Origin: Sphingomonas carotinifaciens
Lineage (GTDB): Bacteria; Pseudomonadota; Alphaproteobacteria; Sphingomonadales; Sphingomonadaceae
Direction of reading: 5' to 3'
Assembly (NCBI RefSeq): GCF_009789535.1
Contig: NZ_WSUT01000005.1
Span: 2,804,001-2,868,000 of the forward strand
DNA length: 64,000 bases
The position numbers and the translations under genes were made by a program. The notes under the pieces are model-generated. The model was not told the origin of the DNA and searched no databases. It was given only the letters and a program-made list of their open reading frames with translations. Positions within the stretch are counted from its first letter, which is position 1; every line of letters starts with the position of its first letter. Positions 49,531 to 59,530 of the stretch are shown here, piece by piece.

Positions 49531-49549
49531 CGCATAGAATACGTATGCG
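49531..49549. promoter_or_regulatory. Candidate LacI operator upstream of the TonB receptor
   Basis: CGCATA (49531-49536) and TATGCG (49544-49549) form an inverted repeat around a 7-base core that itself contains part of the palindrome ATACGTAT (49539-49546). It lies in the 182-base divergent promoter region, about 100 bases before the receptor start. A GGTACC palindrome occurs nearby at 49517-49522. Confidence 0.5.
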
Positions 49550-49645
49550 CATTCCTTGGCTTCCACCGCGGCAAAATCCATTGCGGATACACACACATGC
49601 TCATGGCGACACAAGAGCGCCAAGGGCTCCTCGGGGAGGATAGTT

Positions 49646-52477
49646 ATGATCGTTCGTACCGCCGCGTCGGCGCGCGCCGCCCGCCTCGCGCTTCATCTCG
49701 GCGCCAGCTCGCTGGCCCTGACGCTCGCCAGCCCGGCCTTCGCCCAGGCATCGACCACTGTGCCCGATCCGGCCGCCAGCACCAGCACCGGCGCAAACCC
49801 CAACGAGCCCGCCAGCGCCGCCGACCAGCAGGGCGACAACGCCGCCGTCACCGGTGACACCACGCCCCAGCAATCGCCCGTCGCGACCCAATCGGCACCG
49901 GAAGAGGAAGGCGCGGACATCGTCGTCACCGGCTTCCGCCGCGCGCTGGAAAATGCGGTGGTGGAGAAGAAGACCCGCGACCTTGTCGTCGAATCCATCT
50001 CGGCGGAGGATATCGGCAAGCTGCCCGACGCGTCGATCGCAGAGTCGATCGCGCGCCTGCCCGGCGTCACCTCGCAGCGCGTCAACGGCCGCTCCAACGC
50101 CATCTCGATCCGCGGCTTTGCCCCCGACTTCTCGACCACGCTTCTGAACGGCCGCGAACAGACCTCGACTGGCGACAACCGCGCGGTGGAATATGACCAA
50201 TATCCCGCCGAAGTCGTCAATCAGGTGCTGATCTACAAGACTGCGCAGGCCGGCCTGATCGGTCAGGGCCTGTCCGGCACCGTCGATCTGCGCACCATCC
50301 GCCCGCTCGATTATGGCCGGCAGGTCATCTCGGTTGGCGCGCGCGGCACCTATGCCGATATCGGCAAGCTGAACGCCGGTTCCAAGGAATTCGGCTACCG
50401 CGCGACCGCGACCTATGTCGACCAGTTCGCCGACGATACGCTGGGCGTCGCGCTGTCCGCCTCCTATCTGGACGAGCCGTACCAGATCCAGGAGTTCAAC
50501 GCCTGGGGCTATGCGCAGGTGCCGGTGAACGGCACGCCGACCAACGTCATCGGCGGCTCCAAATCCTATGTCACCTCCACCACGCTGAAGCGCCTCGGCC
50601 TGTCCGGCACGGTGCAGTGGAAGCCGACCGATACCGTCACCACGACGCTCGACGCCTTTTACTCGGACTTCTCGGACGAGCAGATCAAGCGCGGCATCGA
50701 ACTGCCGCTCGGCTTCGGCTCGCCCGCGCCGACGCTTACCAACCCGACCGTCACCAACGGCCTCGTCACCGGCGGCACATGGAACGGCGTGGAGGCGGTC
50801 GTCCGCAACGACGCCTTCGACCGCAAGGCCAAGCTCTACTCCTTCGGCTACAATGCCAAATATGAGGGCGACGACGGCTGGAACGCCCAGGTCGACGTGT
50901 CCTACTCGCTCACCAAGCGTCGCGAGCTGGTGCTGGAAAGCTATGCCGGCACGGGTTTCGGCCCCGGTAACGGCGCGACCGACACCATCGGTTTCCAGAC
51001 GACGCCGAACGGCACCACCTTCACGCCGACCCTCAATTATTCCGATCCCGACCTCATCCAGCTTACCGATCCGCTCGGCTGGGGCGGCGCCACGCGTCAG
51101 GCCGGCTATTATAATGACCGCTCGGTCCGCGACTCGATCCGCCAGTACCGCGCCGAGATCGAGCGGGAGATCGGCAGCCCGATATCGGCGGCTCGTTTTG
51201 GCCTCAACTATACGACGCATGACAAGTCGCTGACGCCGAACCAGTTCTTCCTGGTACTTGCCAGTGGCGCTGCGCAGGGCACGTTGCCCAGCCAGTATCG
51301 GCTCGACCCGACCAACCTGTCCTATCTCGGCCTCGGACCGATGCTCAGCTACGATCCGCGTGCCGTGCTGGATGGCGGCGTCTATTCACTGACCCGCAAC
51401 AACAGCAACGACGTGGTATCCTCCGCCTTCCGCGTGAAGGAGGACATCATGACCGCCTATCTCCAGGCGGATCTGCGCCAGCCGATCGGGTCGGCGGAAC
51501 TGACCGGCAATATCGGTGTGCAGGCGATGCTCACCGAGCAGAAGTCGTCCGGTCTCGTCTTCAACGGCACCGGCTTCAGCACGATCACGCGGGGTGACGA
51601 TTATCTGGACATCCTGCCCAGCGCGAACCTCAGCCTGCGTCTCGCCAGCGACTGGGTGATCCGCGCCGCCGCCGCCCGCCAGATGCAGCGTCCGCGCATG
51701 GACGACATGCGTGTCGCGCTCGGCTATGGCTTCAGCCTTCAGGAAGGCATCCTGACCGGCAGCGGGGGCAATCCCTTCCTCCGTCCGATCCGTTCCAATT
51801 CCTATGACGTGACGATCGAGAAGTATTTCGGCAATCGTGGCTATCTGGCGGTGCAGGGGTTCTTCAAGGACTTGAAGAGCTTCGTCTATAACCTGGAGGT
51901 TCCGTACGATTATTCGGGCTTCCCGCTGCCCCCGGCCGCTCCTGCGGGCACGCCGACGCTTGGCCGCGCGACCATTCCGATCAACGGCGAGGGCGGCAAG
52001 ATCTACGGCGTCGAACTCGCCGGCACGCTGCCGCTCGGCCAGATCGTCGGTGCGCTCGATGGGTTCGGCGTGACCGGGGGCGGCTCCTATACCAAGACCG
52101 AAATCACCCCCACGCCGGGCGGCGCGGCGGAGGATATTCCCGGCTACTCGCGCTGGGTGGCGAACGGCACCGCCTTTTTCGAGAAGTGGGGTCTGAACGT
52201 GCGTGGCTCGGTCCGCTACCGTTCGACCTTCATCGGTGAACTGTCGGGCTTCGGTGCGCAGCGTACCCGCCGCCGGGCGGCCGGCGAACTGATCGTCGAT
52301 GGCCAGATCGGCTACGACTTCTCGTCCGGCACCTTCAATGGCCTGTCGCTGTTTCTCCAGGGCCAGAACCTGACCGACGAGCCGTTCAAGACGATCAACG
52401 GCACCAACACCGCCGAAGTGATCGACTTCCAGCGCTTCGGCCGCCGTTTCCTCGCCGGCTTCACCTACCGCTTCTGA
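49646..52477 (+). CDS. TonB-dependent receptor for alpha-glucans
   Basis: A 943-residue outer-membrane receptor. It has a signal peptide (about 1-42, ending PAFAQA), a Pro/Ala/Gln-rich linker and IVVTGFRRALENAVVEKK near residue 90 (TonB box and plug start). A plug domain with LPDASIAESIARLPGV is followed by a beta-barrel ending in FGRRFLAGFTYRF, with a terminal aromatic residue. ATG 49646 sits after GGGGAGGA. It probably imports maltodextrins. The halogenase, two GH13 and one GH97 genes follow. Confidence 0.92.
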   Translation: MIVRTAASARAARLALHLGASSLALTLASPAFAQASTTVPDPAASTSTGANPNEPASAADQQGDNAAVTGDTTPQQSPVATQSAPEEEGADIVVTGFRRALENAVVEKKTRDLVVESISAEDIGKLPDASIAESIARLPGVTSQRVNGRSNAISIRGFAPDFSTTLLNGREQTSTGDNRAVEYDQYPAEVVNQVLIYKTAQAGLIGQGLSGTVDLRTIRPLDYGRQVISVGARGTYADIGKLNAGSKEFGYRATATYVDQFADDTLGVALSASYLDEPYQIQEFNAWGYAQVPVNGTPTNVIGGSKSYVTSTTLKRLGLSGTVQWKPTDTVTTTLDAFYSDFSDEQIKRGIELPLGFGSPAPTLTNPTVTNGLVTGGTWNGVEAVVRNDAFDRKAKLYSFGYNAKYEGDDGWNAQVDVSYSLTKRRELVLESYAGTGFGPGNGATDTIGFQTTPNGTTFTPTLNYSDPDLIQLTDPLGWGGATRQAGYYNDRSVRDSIRQYRAEIEREIGSPISAARFGLNYTTHDKSLTPNQFFLVLASGAAQGTLPSQYRLDPTNLSYLGLGPMLSYDPRAVLDGGVYSLTRNNSNDVVSSAFRVKEDIMTAYLQADLRQPIGSAELTGNIGVQAMLTEQKSSGLVFNGTGFSTITRGDDYLDILPSANLSLRLASDWVIRAAAARQMQRPRMDDMRVALGYGFSLQEGILTGSGGNPFLRPIRSNSYDVTIEKYFGNRGYLAVQGFFKDLKSFVYNLEVPYDYSGFPLPPAAPAGTPTLGRATIPINGEGGKIYGVELAGTLPLGQIVGALDGFGVTGGGSYTKTEITPTPGGAAEDIPGYSRWVANGTAFFEKWGLNVRGSVRYRSTFIGELSGFGAQRTRRRAAGELIVDGQIGYDFSSGTFNGLSLFLQGQNLTDEPFKTINGTNTAEVIDFQRFGRRFLAGFTYRF

Positions 52478-52533
52478 TGTCGCCGACTGCCCCCTCCACC
52501 CCGGAGGGGGCATCGCATGCCGAGGGGAGGCTC

Positions 52534-54036
52534 ATGACCGGCTCCAGCACACGAAGCGTGGTCATCGTCGGCGGCGGCACCGCCGGCTGGATGGCCGCGG
52601 CCGCGCTTGCCCGCTTCCTGCCGCCGGATCACCGCATCCGGCTGGTCGAATCCGACGCGATCGGCACCATCGGCGTCGGCGAGGCGACGATCCCTGCGCT
52701 GCGCATCTTCAACCACATGCTGGGGATCGACGAGGACGCGTTCCTGCGTGCGACGCAGGGCACGTTCAAACTCGGCATCGAATTTGCGGGCTGGTCCGGC
52801 GACGGCAGCCGCTACACCCACGCCTTCGGCACCATCGGCCGCGCGCTCGGCCTCGTTCCCTTTCACCATTACTGGCTGCGCGCCGGCCGCCCCGGCTCGC
52901 TCTGGGACCACAGCGCCGCCGCGCAGGCGGCCGCCGCCGGCCGCTTCGCCCGCGACCATGGGCGCCCCGATCTGCCCAGCGGCATCGCCTGGGCGTTCCA
53001 TTTCGACGCCGCCCTCTACGCCGCCTTCCTGCGCCGCCATGCCGAGGCCGCAGGCGTCGAGCGCATCGAAGGCCGTATCACCGGCGTCGAGCGCGACGGC
53101 GAAACCGGCCACATCGCCGCCGTTCATCTCGAAGGCGATCGCCGGGTCGCCGGCGACCTGTTCGTCGACTGCTCCGGTTTTCGCAGCCTGCTGCTGGGCG
53201 AAACCCTCGGCACCGCGTTCGAGGACTGGTCCCACCACCTCCCCTGCGACCGCGCGATCGCCGTTCCCACGGCCCGCCTCGATCCGCTGTCCCCCTACAC
53301 TCGCGCCACTGCCCACCCCGCCGGCTGGCAATGGCGCATCCCGCTCCAGCACCGCACCGGCAACGGCATCGTCTATGCCAGCGCCCATCTCTCCGACGAC
53401 GAGGCCACCGCCCGCCTCCTCGCCGGATGCAACGGCGCGCCTCTCGCCGAGCCGCGACCTTTACGCTTCACCACCGGCCGCCGCCGCGCCGCCTGGGTCG
53501 GCAACTGCGTCGCGCTCGGGCTCGCCGCCGGGTTCATGGAGCCGCTGGAATCGACCAGCATCCATCTCGTTCAGTCCGGCATCGCCCGCCTGCTCGAATA
53601 TTGGCCGGGCAAGACGCTGGCAGACGCCGACATCGCCGCCTTCAACCGCCGTACCGAGGCGGAATGGCTGGCGATCCGCGACCTGCTGATCCTCCACTAC
53701 CACGCGAATGCCCGGCCCGAGCCCTTCTGGCAGGCACGCCGCGACGCCCCCCCGCCCGACAGCCTTGCCGAGCGCCTCGCCCTGTTCCGCGCCAATGGCC
53801 GCATCCTGCGCGAGGGCGACGAGCTGTTCACCGAGGTCGGCTGGCTCCAGGTCCTGATCGGCCAGGGCGTACAGCCCCTCGGCCACCACGCGCTCGCCGA
53901 TGCGATCCCGCCTGCCGACCTTGCCGACTTCCTCGCGCTCGCCCGCACCCATGCCGCCGCCGTCGCCGCGCGCATGCCCGCCCACGACGCCTTCATCGCC
54001 GCGCACTGCGCCGCCCCCGTTTCAAAGGCCGCCTGA
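52534..54036 (+). CDS. Flavin-dependent (tryptophan-type) halogenase
   Basis: A 500-residue FAD enzyme. FAD-binding VVIVGGGTAGWMAAA is at 9-23. The catalytic lysine is at position 79 (TFKLGIEF), matching Lys79 of PrnA/RebH. WQWRIP is at 265-270, the WxWxIP motif, and EPLESTSIH is at 336-344. The active-site set therefore looks complete. Substrate is unknown. Related enzymes of TonB/glycan loci, such as BrvH, halogenate indole-like compounds in vitro. ATG 52534 follows GAGGGGAGG. The stop overlaps the amylase start (TGATG). Confidence 0.92.
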   Translation: MTGSSTRSVVIVGGGTAGWMAAAALARFLPPDHRIRLVESDAIGTIGVGEATIPALRIFNHMLGIDEDAFLRATQGTFKLGIEFAGWSGDGSRYTHAFGTIGRALGLVPFHHYWLRAGRPGSLWDHSAAAQAAAAGRFARDHGRPDLPSGIAWAFHFDAALYAAFLRRHAEAAGVERIEGRITGVERDGETGHIAAVHLEGDRRVAGDLFVDCSGFRSLLLGETLGTAFEDWSHHLPCDRAIAVPTARLDPLSPYTRATAHPAGWQWRIPLQHRTGNGIVYASAHLSDDEATARLLAGCNGAPLAEPRPLRFTTGRRRAAWVGNCVALGLAAGFMEPLESTSIHLVQSGIARLLEYWPGKTLADADIAAFNRRTEAEWLAIRDLLILHYHANARPEPFWQARRDAPPPDSLAERLALFRANGRILREGDELFTEVGWLQVLIGQGVQPLGHHALADAIPPADLADFLALARTHAAAVAARMPAHDAFIAAHCAAPVSKAA

Positions 54037-55838
54037 TGAGACTATTCGCCCTCCTCGCCAGCACGTTGCTCGCCACTGCCACCGCGGCGCCCGCCCAGGA
54101 TTATCGCCAGCGCCTGCCGCAGGACGAGGTGATCTACTTCGTCCTGCCCGACCGCTTCGAAAACGGCGATCCCGCCAACGACCGCGGCGGCCTGACCGGC
54201 GGCCCGCTCCGGACCGGTTTCGACCCGACGCACAAGGGCTTCTTCCACGGCGGCGACCTCAAGGGGCTGACGCAGCGTCTCGACTATATTCAGTCGCTCG
54301 GCGCCACCGCGATCTGGCTTGGGCCGATCTTCAAGAACAAGCCCGTCCAGGGTGCGAAGGGCCGGGAGAGCGCCGGTTACCACGGCTACTGGATCACCGA
54401 CTTCACCACCGTCGATCCGCACCTCGGCACGGAGGCGGACCTGCGCGCCTTCATCGATGCCGCGCACGGCCGCGGGATGAAGGTCTATATGGACATCATC
54501 GTCAACCACACCGCCGATGTGATCCAGTACCGCGAATGCGCCGAAGGATCGCCCTGCCCCTACCGCGATCGCGGCAATTATCCCTATAGCCGCAAGGGCG
54601 GGCTGAACGGTGCCGCCATCAATCCCGGCTTTGCGGGCGACGGCGTGCAGACGCCGCAGAACTTCGCGAAGCTTACCGACCCGACCTACGCCTACACCCC
54701 TTACGTTCCGCCTGCGGAGCGGAACGCCAAGACCCCCGCCTGGCTCAACGATCCCATCTATTACCACAATCGCGGCAACACGACCTTTGCCGACGAGAGC
54801 AGCACCACCGGCGACTTTTCCGGCCTCGACGATCTGATGACCGAGAACCCGCGCGTCATCGCCGGCATGATCGACATCTTCGGCGGCTGGATCGACCGGT
54901 TCGGCGTCGACGGGTTCCGCGTCGACACCGCCAAGCATGTGAACCCCGAATTCTGGCGCAGCTTCGTGCCCGCGATGCAGGCGCGCGCGCGTGCCAACGG
55001 CATCCCCAATTTCCACATCTTCGGCGAAGTCACCTCGGGCATGGAGCCCGGCTATCTCGCGCGCTGGACGAAGATCGCCGATTACCCGGCGGTCCTCGAC
55101 TTCGCCTTCATGAACGCGGTGATCGACACGGTGGCGGGCAACAAGCCGACCAGCGAGCTGGCCTCCCTGTTCGAGGGCGACGTGCTCTACGCGCGGGGTG
55201 AGGACACCGCGATGATCCTTCCCACCTTTCTCGGCAATCACGACCATGGCCGTTTCGCCCGCGACGTGCGCGAGGCGAACCCGAATGCGTCGGACGACGA
55301 GGTGCTGAAGCGCGTCCAGCTCGGCCATGCGATGCTCATGACGTTGCGGGGCGTACCCACCATCTATTCCGGCGACGAGCAGGGCTTTGCCGGCGACGGC
55401 AACGATCAGGACGCCCGCGAGGACATGTTCGCCAGCAAGGTGGCGGTCTATAACGACAACAAGCTCGTGGGCACGACCGCGACCACCGCCACCGCGAACT
55501 TCGACACCAGCCACCCGCTCTACCGACAGATCGCGACGCTGGCGGGCCTGCGCCTGTCCCACCCCGCCCTCACCCGCGGCCGCCAGATCATCCGCGCCCG
55601 CGACGACAAGCCCGGCCTGTTCGCCGTCTCCCGCATCGATCCCGACACGGGCCGCGAGATCCTGCTCGCCTTCAACACCAGCGACAAACCCGTCACGCAA
55701 GGGGTCGAGGTCGACACTGCCGCCACGCGCTTCACCGCCCTTGCCGGCCCCTGCCCCACACAGGCCGCCGCACCCGGCAGCCTCCTTCTCACCCTTCCCG
55801 CCTTCGGCTACGCCGTCTGCGCCGCGGAGCCCCGTTGA
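54036..55838 (+). CDS. Secreted alpha-amylase (GH13)
   Basis: A 600-residue glycoside hydrolase with a signal peptide (about 1-20, cut near APAQ). The four GH13 regions are MDIIVNH (152-158), GFRVDTAKH with nucleophile Asp297, IFGEVTSG with acid Glu331, and GNHDHGRF with the transition-state Asp. A Cys pair lies in RECAEGSPCP. It would hydrolyse alpha-1,4 glucans in the periplasm or outside. It starts at the halogenase stop and ends overlapping the next gene. Confidence 0.92.
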   Translation: MRLFALLASTLLATATAAPAQDYRQRLPQDEVIYFVLPDRFENGDPANDRGGLTGGPLRTGFDPTHKGFFHGGDLKGLTQRLDYIQSLGATAIWLGPIFKNKPVQGAKGRESAGYHGYWITDFTTVDPHLGTEADLRAFIDAAHGRGMKVYMDIIVNHTADVIQYRECAEGSPCPYRDRGNYPYSRKGGLNGAAINPGFAGDGVQTPQNFAKLTDPTYAYTPYVPPAERNAKTPAWLNDPIYYHNRGNTTFADESSTTGDFSGLDDLMTENPRVIAGMIDIFGGWIDRFGVDGFRVDTAKHVNPEFWRSFVPAMQARARANGIPNFHIFGEVTSGMEPGYLARWTKIADYPAVLDFAFMNAVIDTVAGNKPTSELASLFEGDVLYARGEDTAMILPTFLGNHDHGRFARDVREANPNASDDEVLKRVQLGHAMLMTLRGVPTIYSGDEQGFAGDGNDQDAREDMFASKVAVYNDNKLVGTTATTATANFDTSHPLYRQIATLAGLRLSHPALTRGRQIIRARDDKPGLFAVSRIDPDTGREILLAFNTSDKPVTQGVEVDTAATRFTALAGPCPTQAAAPGSLLLTLPAFGYAVCAAEPR

Positions 55839-57436
55839 TGCCCCTCCCAAAACCCTGGTGGAAAGGCGCGGTGATCTACCAGATCTACCCGCGCAGCTTT
55901 GCCGACTCCAACAATGACGGCATTGGCGATCTCGCCGGCATCACCGCCCGGCTGGATCACGTCGCCAGCCTCGGCGTCGACGCCATCTGGCTTTCGCCCT
56001 TCTTTACCTCGCCGATGAAGGATTTCGGCTATGACGTCGCCGATTACCGCGACGTCGATCCGATCTTCGGCACGCTGGCCGATTTCGACGCCCTTGTCGC
56101 CCGCGCGCACGACCTGTCCTTACGCGTCGTCATCGATCAGGTGTACAGCCACACCTCCGACGAGCATCCGTGGTTCGTCGAAAGCCGCGCCAGCCGCACC
56201 AACCCGCGCGCCGACTGGTATGTCTGGGCCGATGCCAAGCCGGACGGTTCGCCCCCGTCCAACTGGCAATCGGTCTTTGGCGGCCCGGCCTGGACCTGGG
56301 ACGCGCGCCGCCGCCAATATTACCTCCACAACTTCCTGAAGGAACAGCCGCAGCTTCACGTCCACCTGCCCGCGGTGCAGGAGGAATTGCTCGCCACCGC
56401 GCGCTTCTGGCTCGATCGCGGCGTCGACGGCTTCCGCCTCGATGCGATCAACTTCATGATGCACACGCATGAGTTGACCGACAATCCGCCCGCCCCCGAC
56501 ACGGGCAAGGTCCGCACCCGTCCGTTCGATTACCAGCTCAAGATCCACAATCAGAGCCATGCCGGCATCCCGGCCTTTCTGGAGCGCATCCGCGCGCTGC
56601 TCGACGAATATGACGGCCGCTTCACCGTGGCGGAGGTCGGCGGCGACGATGCCGACCGCGAGATGAAGCTGTTCACCGAAGGGGCGAAGCGCCTTCACAC
56701 CGCCTATGGCTTCGACTTCCTGTATGCCGATCGCCTGACCCCGGCGGTCGTCGCCGAGGCGCTGGAGCGCTGGCCGGCCGGCGACAATATCGGCTGGCCG
56801 AGCTGGGCGTTCGAGAACCATGATGCGCCGCGCGCCGTCTCGCGCTGGGTGGCGCCCGACTATCGCGACCGTTTCGCGCACATGAAGATGCTGCTGCTGC
56901 TCGCCCTGCGCGGCAATGTCTTCCTGTATAATGGCGAGGAACTGGGGCTCACCCAGGTCGACGTGCCCTTCGACCGGCTGCAGGATCCGGAGGCGATCGC
57001 CAACTGGCCGCTCACCCTGTCGCGCGACGGCGCCCGCACGCCCATGCCGTGGAGCAGCAACGCCGTGAACGGCGGCTTTTCCGACGCCCGGCCCTGGCTG
57101 CCGCTGGGCGAGGATCATGCGCAGTTCGCGGTCAACCGGCAGGAGGGCGATCCCGCCTCGCTGCTCAACCTCACGCGCGCGCTCATCCGCCTGCGTCGCG
57201 ACAACCCCGCGCTCGCCACCGGCGACCTGCACCTCGTCACGGTCACCGATACGCTGCTCGCCTTCGAGCGTCATGAGGGGGATCAGACGCTGCTCTGCGT
57301 CTTCAACATGGCCGAAACCCCTGCCCGCTGGGCGCCGCAAGACGCCGATGCGTGGCGCCCCCTCACCCATGTCAACGACTGCACCGGCTGGCGCTTCGGC
57401 CCCTATGCCGCCCTGATCGCGGAGAAGATCGCATGA
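55838..57436 (+). CDS. Alpha-glucosidase, cytoplasmic GH13
   Basis: A 532-residue enzyme without a signal peptide, of the oligo-1,6-glucosidase/alpha-glucosidase branch. It begins WWKGAVIYQIYPRSFADSN. Catalytic set: Asp202 (GVDGFRLDAINF), Glu266 (FTVAEVGGDD) and Asp329 (FENHDAPR), plus His105 in region I. It would hydrolyse imported maltodextrins to glucose. ATG 55838 overlaps the previous stop (TGATG). A TTG just upstream is not needed. Confidence 0.93.
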   Translation: MPLPKPWWKGAVIYQIYPRSFADSNNDGIGDLAGITARLDHVASLGVDAIWLSPFFTSPMKDFGYDVADYRDVDPIFGTLADFDALVARAHDLSLRVVIDQVYSHTSDEHPWFVESRASRTNPRADWYVWADAKPDGSPPSNWQSVFGGPAWTWDARRRQYYLHNFLKEQPQLHVHLPAVQEELLATARFWLDRGVDGFRLDAINFMMHTHELTDNPPAPDTGKVRTRPFDYQLKIHNQSHAGIPAFLERIRALLDEYDGRFTVAEVGGDDADREMKLFTEGAKRLHTAYGFDFLYADRLTPAVVAEALERWPAGDNIGWPSWAFENHDAPRAVSRWVAPDYRDRFAHMKMLLLLALRGNVFLYNGEELGLTQVDVPFDRLQDPEAIANWPLTLSRDGARTPMPWSSNAVNGGFSDARPWLPLGEDHAQFAVNRQEGDPASLLNLTRALIRLRRDNPALATGDLHLVTVTDTLLAFERHEGDQTLLCVFNMAETPARWAPQDADAWRPLTHVNDCTGWRFGPYAALIAEKIA

Positions 57437-59517
57437 CCCGTATCGCCGCCCTGCTGGCCCTCGGCCTCGCCACCACCACGGCGTCCGCGCAGGACACCGC
57501 CGCCCCGGCCGTCAACGAAACCTTCAAGTTCGCCCGCCCCGCCGACCAGCCGGAGGCGATCGAAACCTCGCCCGATGGCCGCATCGCCGTCTCCGTCACC
57601 ACCGACAATGACGGCCGCGCGCTCTGGTCCGTTTCGCGCGGCGGCACGCTGATCGTCGCCCCGTCGCGCCTCGGCTTCCTGTTCACCGACGCGCCCAAGA
57701 TCGAGCGTCAGTTGCGCATCCAGTCGGTCACTCATGCCAAGCCCGTCGACACGACATGGACGCAACCCTGGGGCGAATGGCGCACGATTCGCGACAATCA
57801 CAAGGAGATGCGCGTTCGCCTCATGGAGACGACGCCGCTCCACCGCGTCATCGACGTCGTGTTCCGCGTGCAGGACGATGGCATCGGCTTCCGCTACGAG
57901 GTGCCCGATCAGGCGAACATGCACGGCGCCAACATTGCAGACGAGCTGACCGAATTCAGCTTCGCCGAAGATGCCACCGCCTGGTGGAAGGTCGCGTTCC
58001 AGTGGAATCGCGAGGAATATCTCTACCAGCGCACCCCCCTGTCCGCGGTCGGCACGGCCGCCACCCCGATCACGCTGAAGCTGGCCGGCGGCACGCATGT
58101 CGCGCTGCACGAGGCCGCCCTCGTCGACTATGCCTCCACCGCGGTGATGAAGACCGAAGGCAACACGCTGCGCACCGTCCTCACTCCTGGCTCGGGCGGG
58201 CCGAAGGTGGTCAAGACGGGAAGCTGGACGACGCCGTGGCGTACCCTGCTCATCGCCGACGACGCCCCTGGCCTTTATATGAGCCACCTCATGCTCAACC
58301 TCAACGAGCCCAACAAGCTGGGCGACGTGTCCTGGGTGAAGCCGGGCAAGTTCGTCGGCGTGTGGTGGAACATGATCAAGGGCGACTGGACGTGGGCGCG
58401 TGGCCCCCGCCACGGCGCCACCACCGCCAACGTCAAGAAATATATAGACTTTGCCGGCGCCAACAACATCCAGGGCGTACTGGTGGAGGGCTGGAACGTC
58501 GGCTGGGACGGCGACTGGGCCGGCAATGGCAGTGCGATGCAGTTCGCCACCCCGACCGCCGACTTCGATGCCGACTATCTCGCGAACTATGCCAAGTCGA
58601 AGAAGGTTTCGCTGATCGGCCATCACGAAACCGGCGGTGCCGCCAGCCATTACGAGAGCCAGTTCGACCAGGCGTTCAAATTCGCCGCCGATCACGGCGA
58701 GCATGTGGTGAAGACCGGCTATGTCGCCGATGCCGGCCAGATCGAGCGCGCCAACCCGGACGGCTCCATTGCGCGCGAATGGCATGAGGGCCAGTGGATG
58801 GTGAACCACCACCTGCGCGTCGTGCAGGCCGCCGCCAAATACCGCGTCGGCATCGACGCGCACGAACCCGTCAAGGACACGGGGCTGCGCCGTACCTACC
58901 CCAACTGGCTGGCGCGCGAGGGGTCACGCGGCATGGAATATAACGCATGGCCCGGCAAGAACCCGCCCGAACATGAAGCGAACCTCGCCTTTACCCGCAT
59001 GCTGGAGGGGCCGATGGACTTCACCCCCGGCGTCCTCAGCCTGACCGGTTCGGACAACAGCCCGATCCAGTCGACCATCGCCAAGCAGCTCGCGCTCTAC
59101 GTCGTCCTCTATTCGCCGGTGCAGATGGCCGCCGACACGCCGGAGAACTACGCGAAATACCCCGACGCCTTCCGCTTCATCCGCGACGTGCCCACCGATT
59201 GGCAGGACACCCGCGTGCTGAACGGCGAGGTCGGCGACTTCGTCACCTTCGCGCGGGCCGATCGCAACAGCCGCGACTGGTATCTGGGCAGCATCACCGA
59301 CGAAAACCCGCGCAACGTGACGGTCACGCTCGACTTCCTCGAACCCGGCCGCACCTACACCGCGCAAATCTACAAGGACGGCCCCGGCGCCACCTACGCC
59401 ACCGAAGCCCGCCACGCGATCGCCTTCGAGACGAAGCGCGTGAAGAAGGGCGACACGATCATCCTGTCGCTCGCCCCCGGCGGCGGCCAGGCCATCCGCT
59501 TCAAGGCAGGCCGCTGA
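57433..59517 (+). CDS. GH97 alpha-glucosidase (SusB-like), secreted
   Basis: A 694-residue GH97 enzyme with a signal peptide (about 1-20, ASAQ). The N-terminal beta-domain includes TWTQPWGEW. The catalytic barrel has GVLVEGWNVGWDGDW (near 350), DAHEPVKDTGLRRTYPN (near 475) and HEANLAFTRMLEGPMDFTPG (near 515), whose glutamates fit the inverting SusB-type acid/base set. It is expected to trim alpha-glucosides in the periplasm. The ATG overlaps the previous stop. It is the last gene of the TonB operon. Confidence 0.92.
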   Translation: MTRIAALLALGLATTTASAQDTAAPAVNETFKFARPADQPEAIETSPDGRIAVSVTTDNDGRALWSVSRGGTLIVAPSRLGFLFTDAPKIERQLRIQSVTHAKPVDTTWTQPWGEWRTIRDNHKEMRVRLMETTPLHRVIDVVFRVQDDGIGFRYEVPDQANMHGANIADELTEFSFAEDATAWWKVAFQWNREEYLYQRTPLSAVGTAATPITLKLAGGTHVALHEAALVDYASTAVMKTEGNTLRTVLTPGSGGPKVVKTGSWTTPWRTLLIADDAPGLYMSHLMLNLNEPNKLGDVSWVKPGKFVGVWWNMIKGDWTWARGPRHGATTANVKKYIDFAGANNIQGVLVEGWNVGWDGDWAGNGSAMQFATPTADFDADYLANYAKSKKVSLIGHHETGGAASHYESQFDQAFKFAADHGEHVVKTGYVADAGQIERANPDGSIAREWHEGQWMVNHHLRVVQAAAKYRVGIDAHEPVKDTGLRRTYPNWLAREGSRGMEYNAWPGKNPPEHEANLAFTRMLEGPMDFTPGVLSLTGSDNSPIQSTIAKQLALYVVLYSPVQMAADTPENYAKYPDAFRFIRDVPTDWQDTRVLNGEVGDFVTFARADRNSRDWYLGSITDENPRNVTVTLDFLEPGRTYTAQIYKDGPGATYATEARHAIAFETKRVKKGDTIILSLAPGGGQAIRFKAGR

Positions 59518-59530
59518 TACAAACAAGAGG

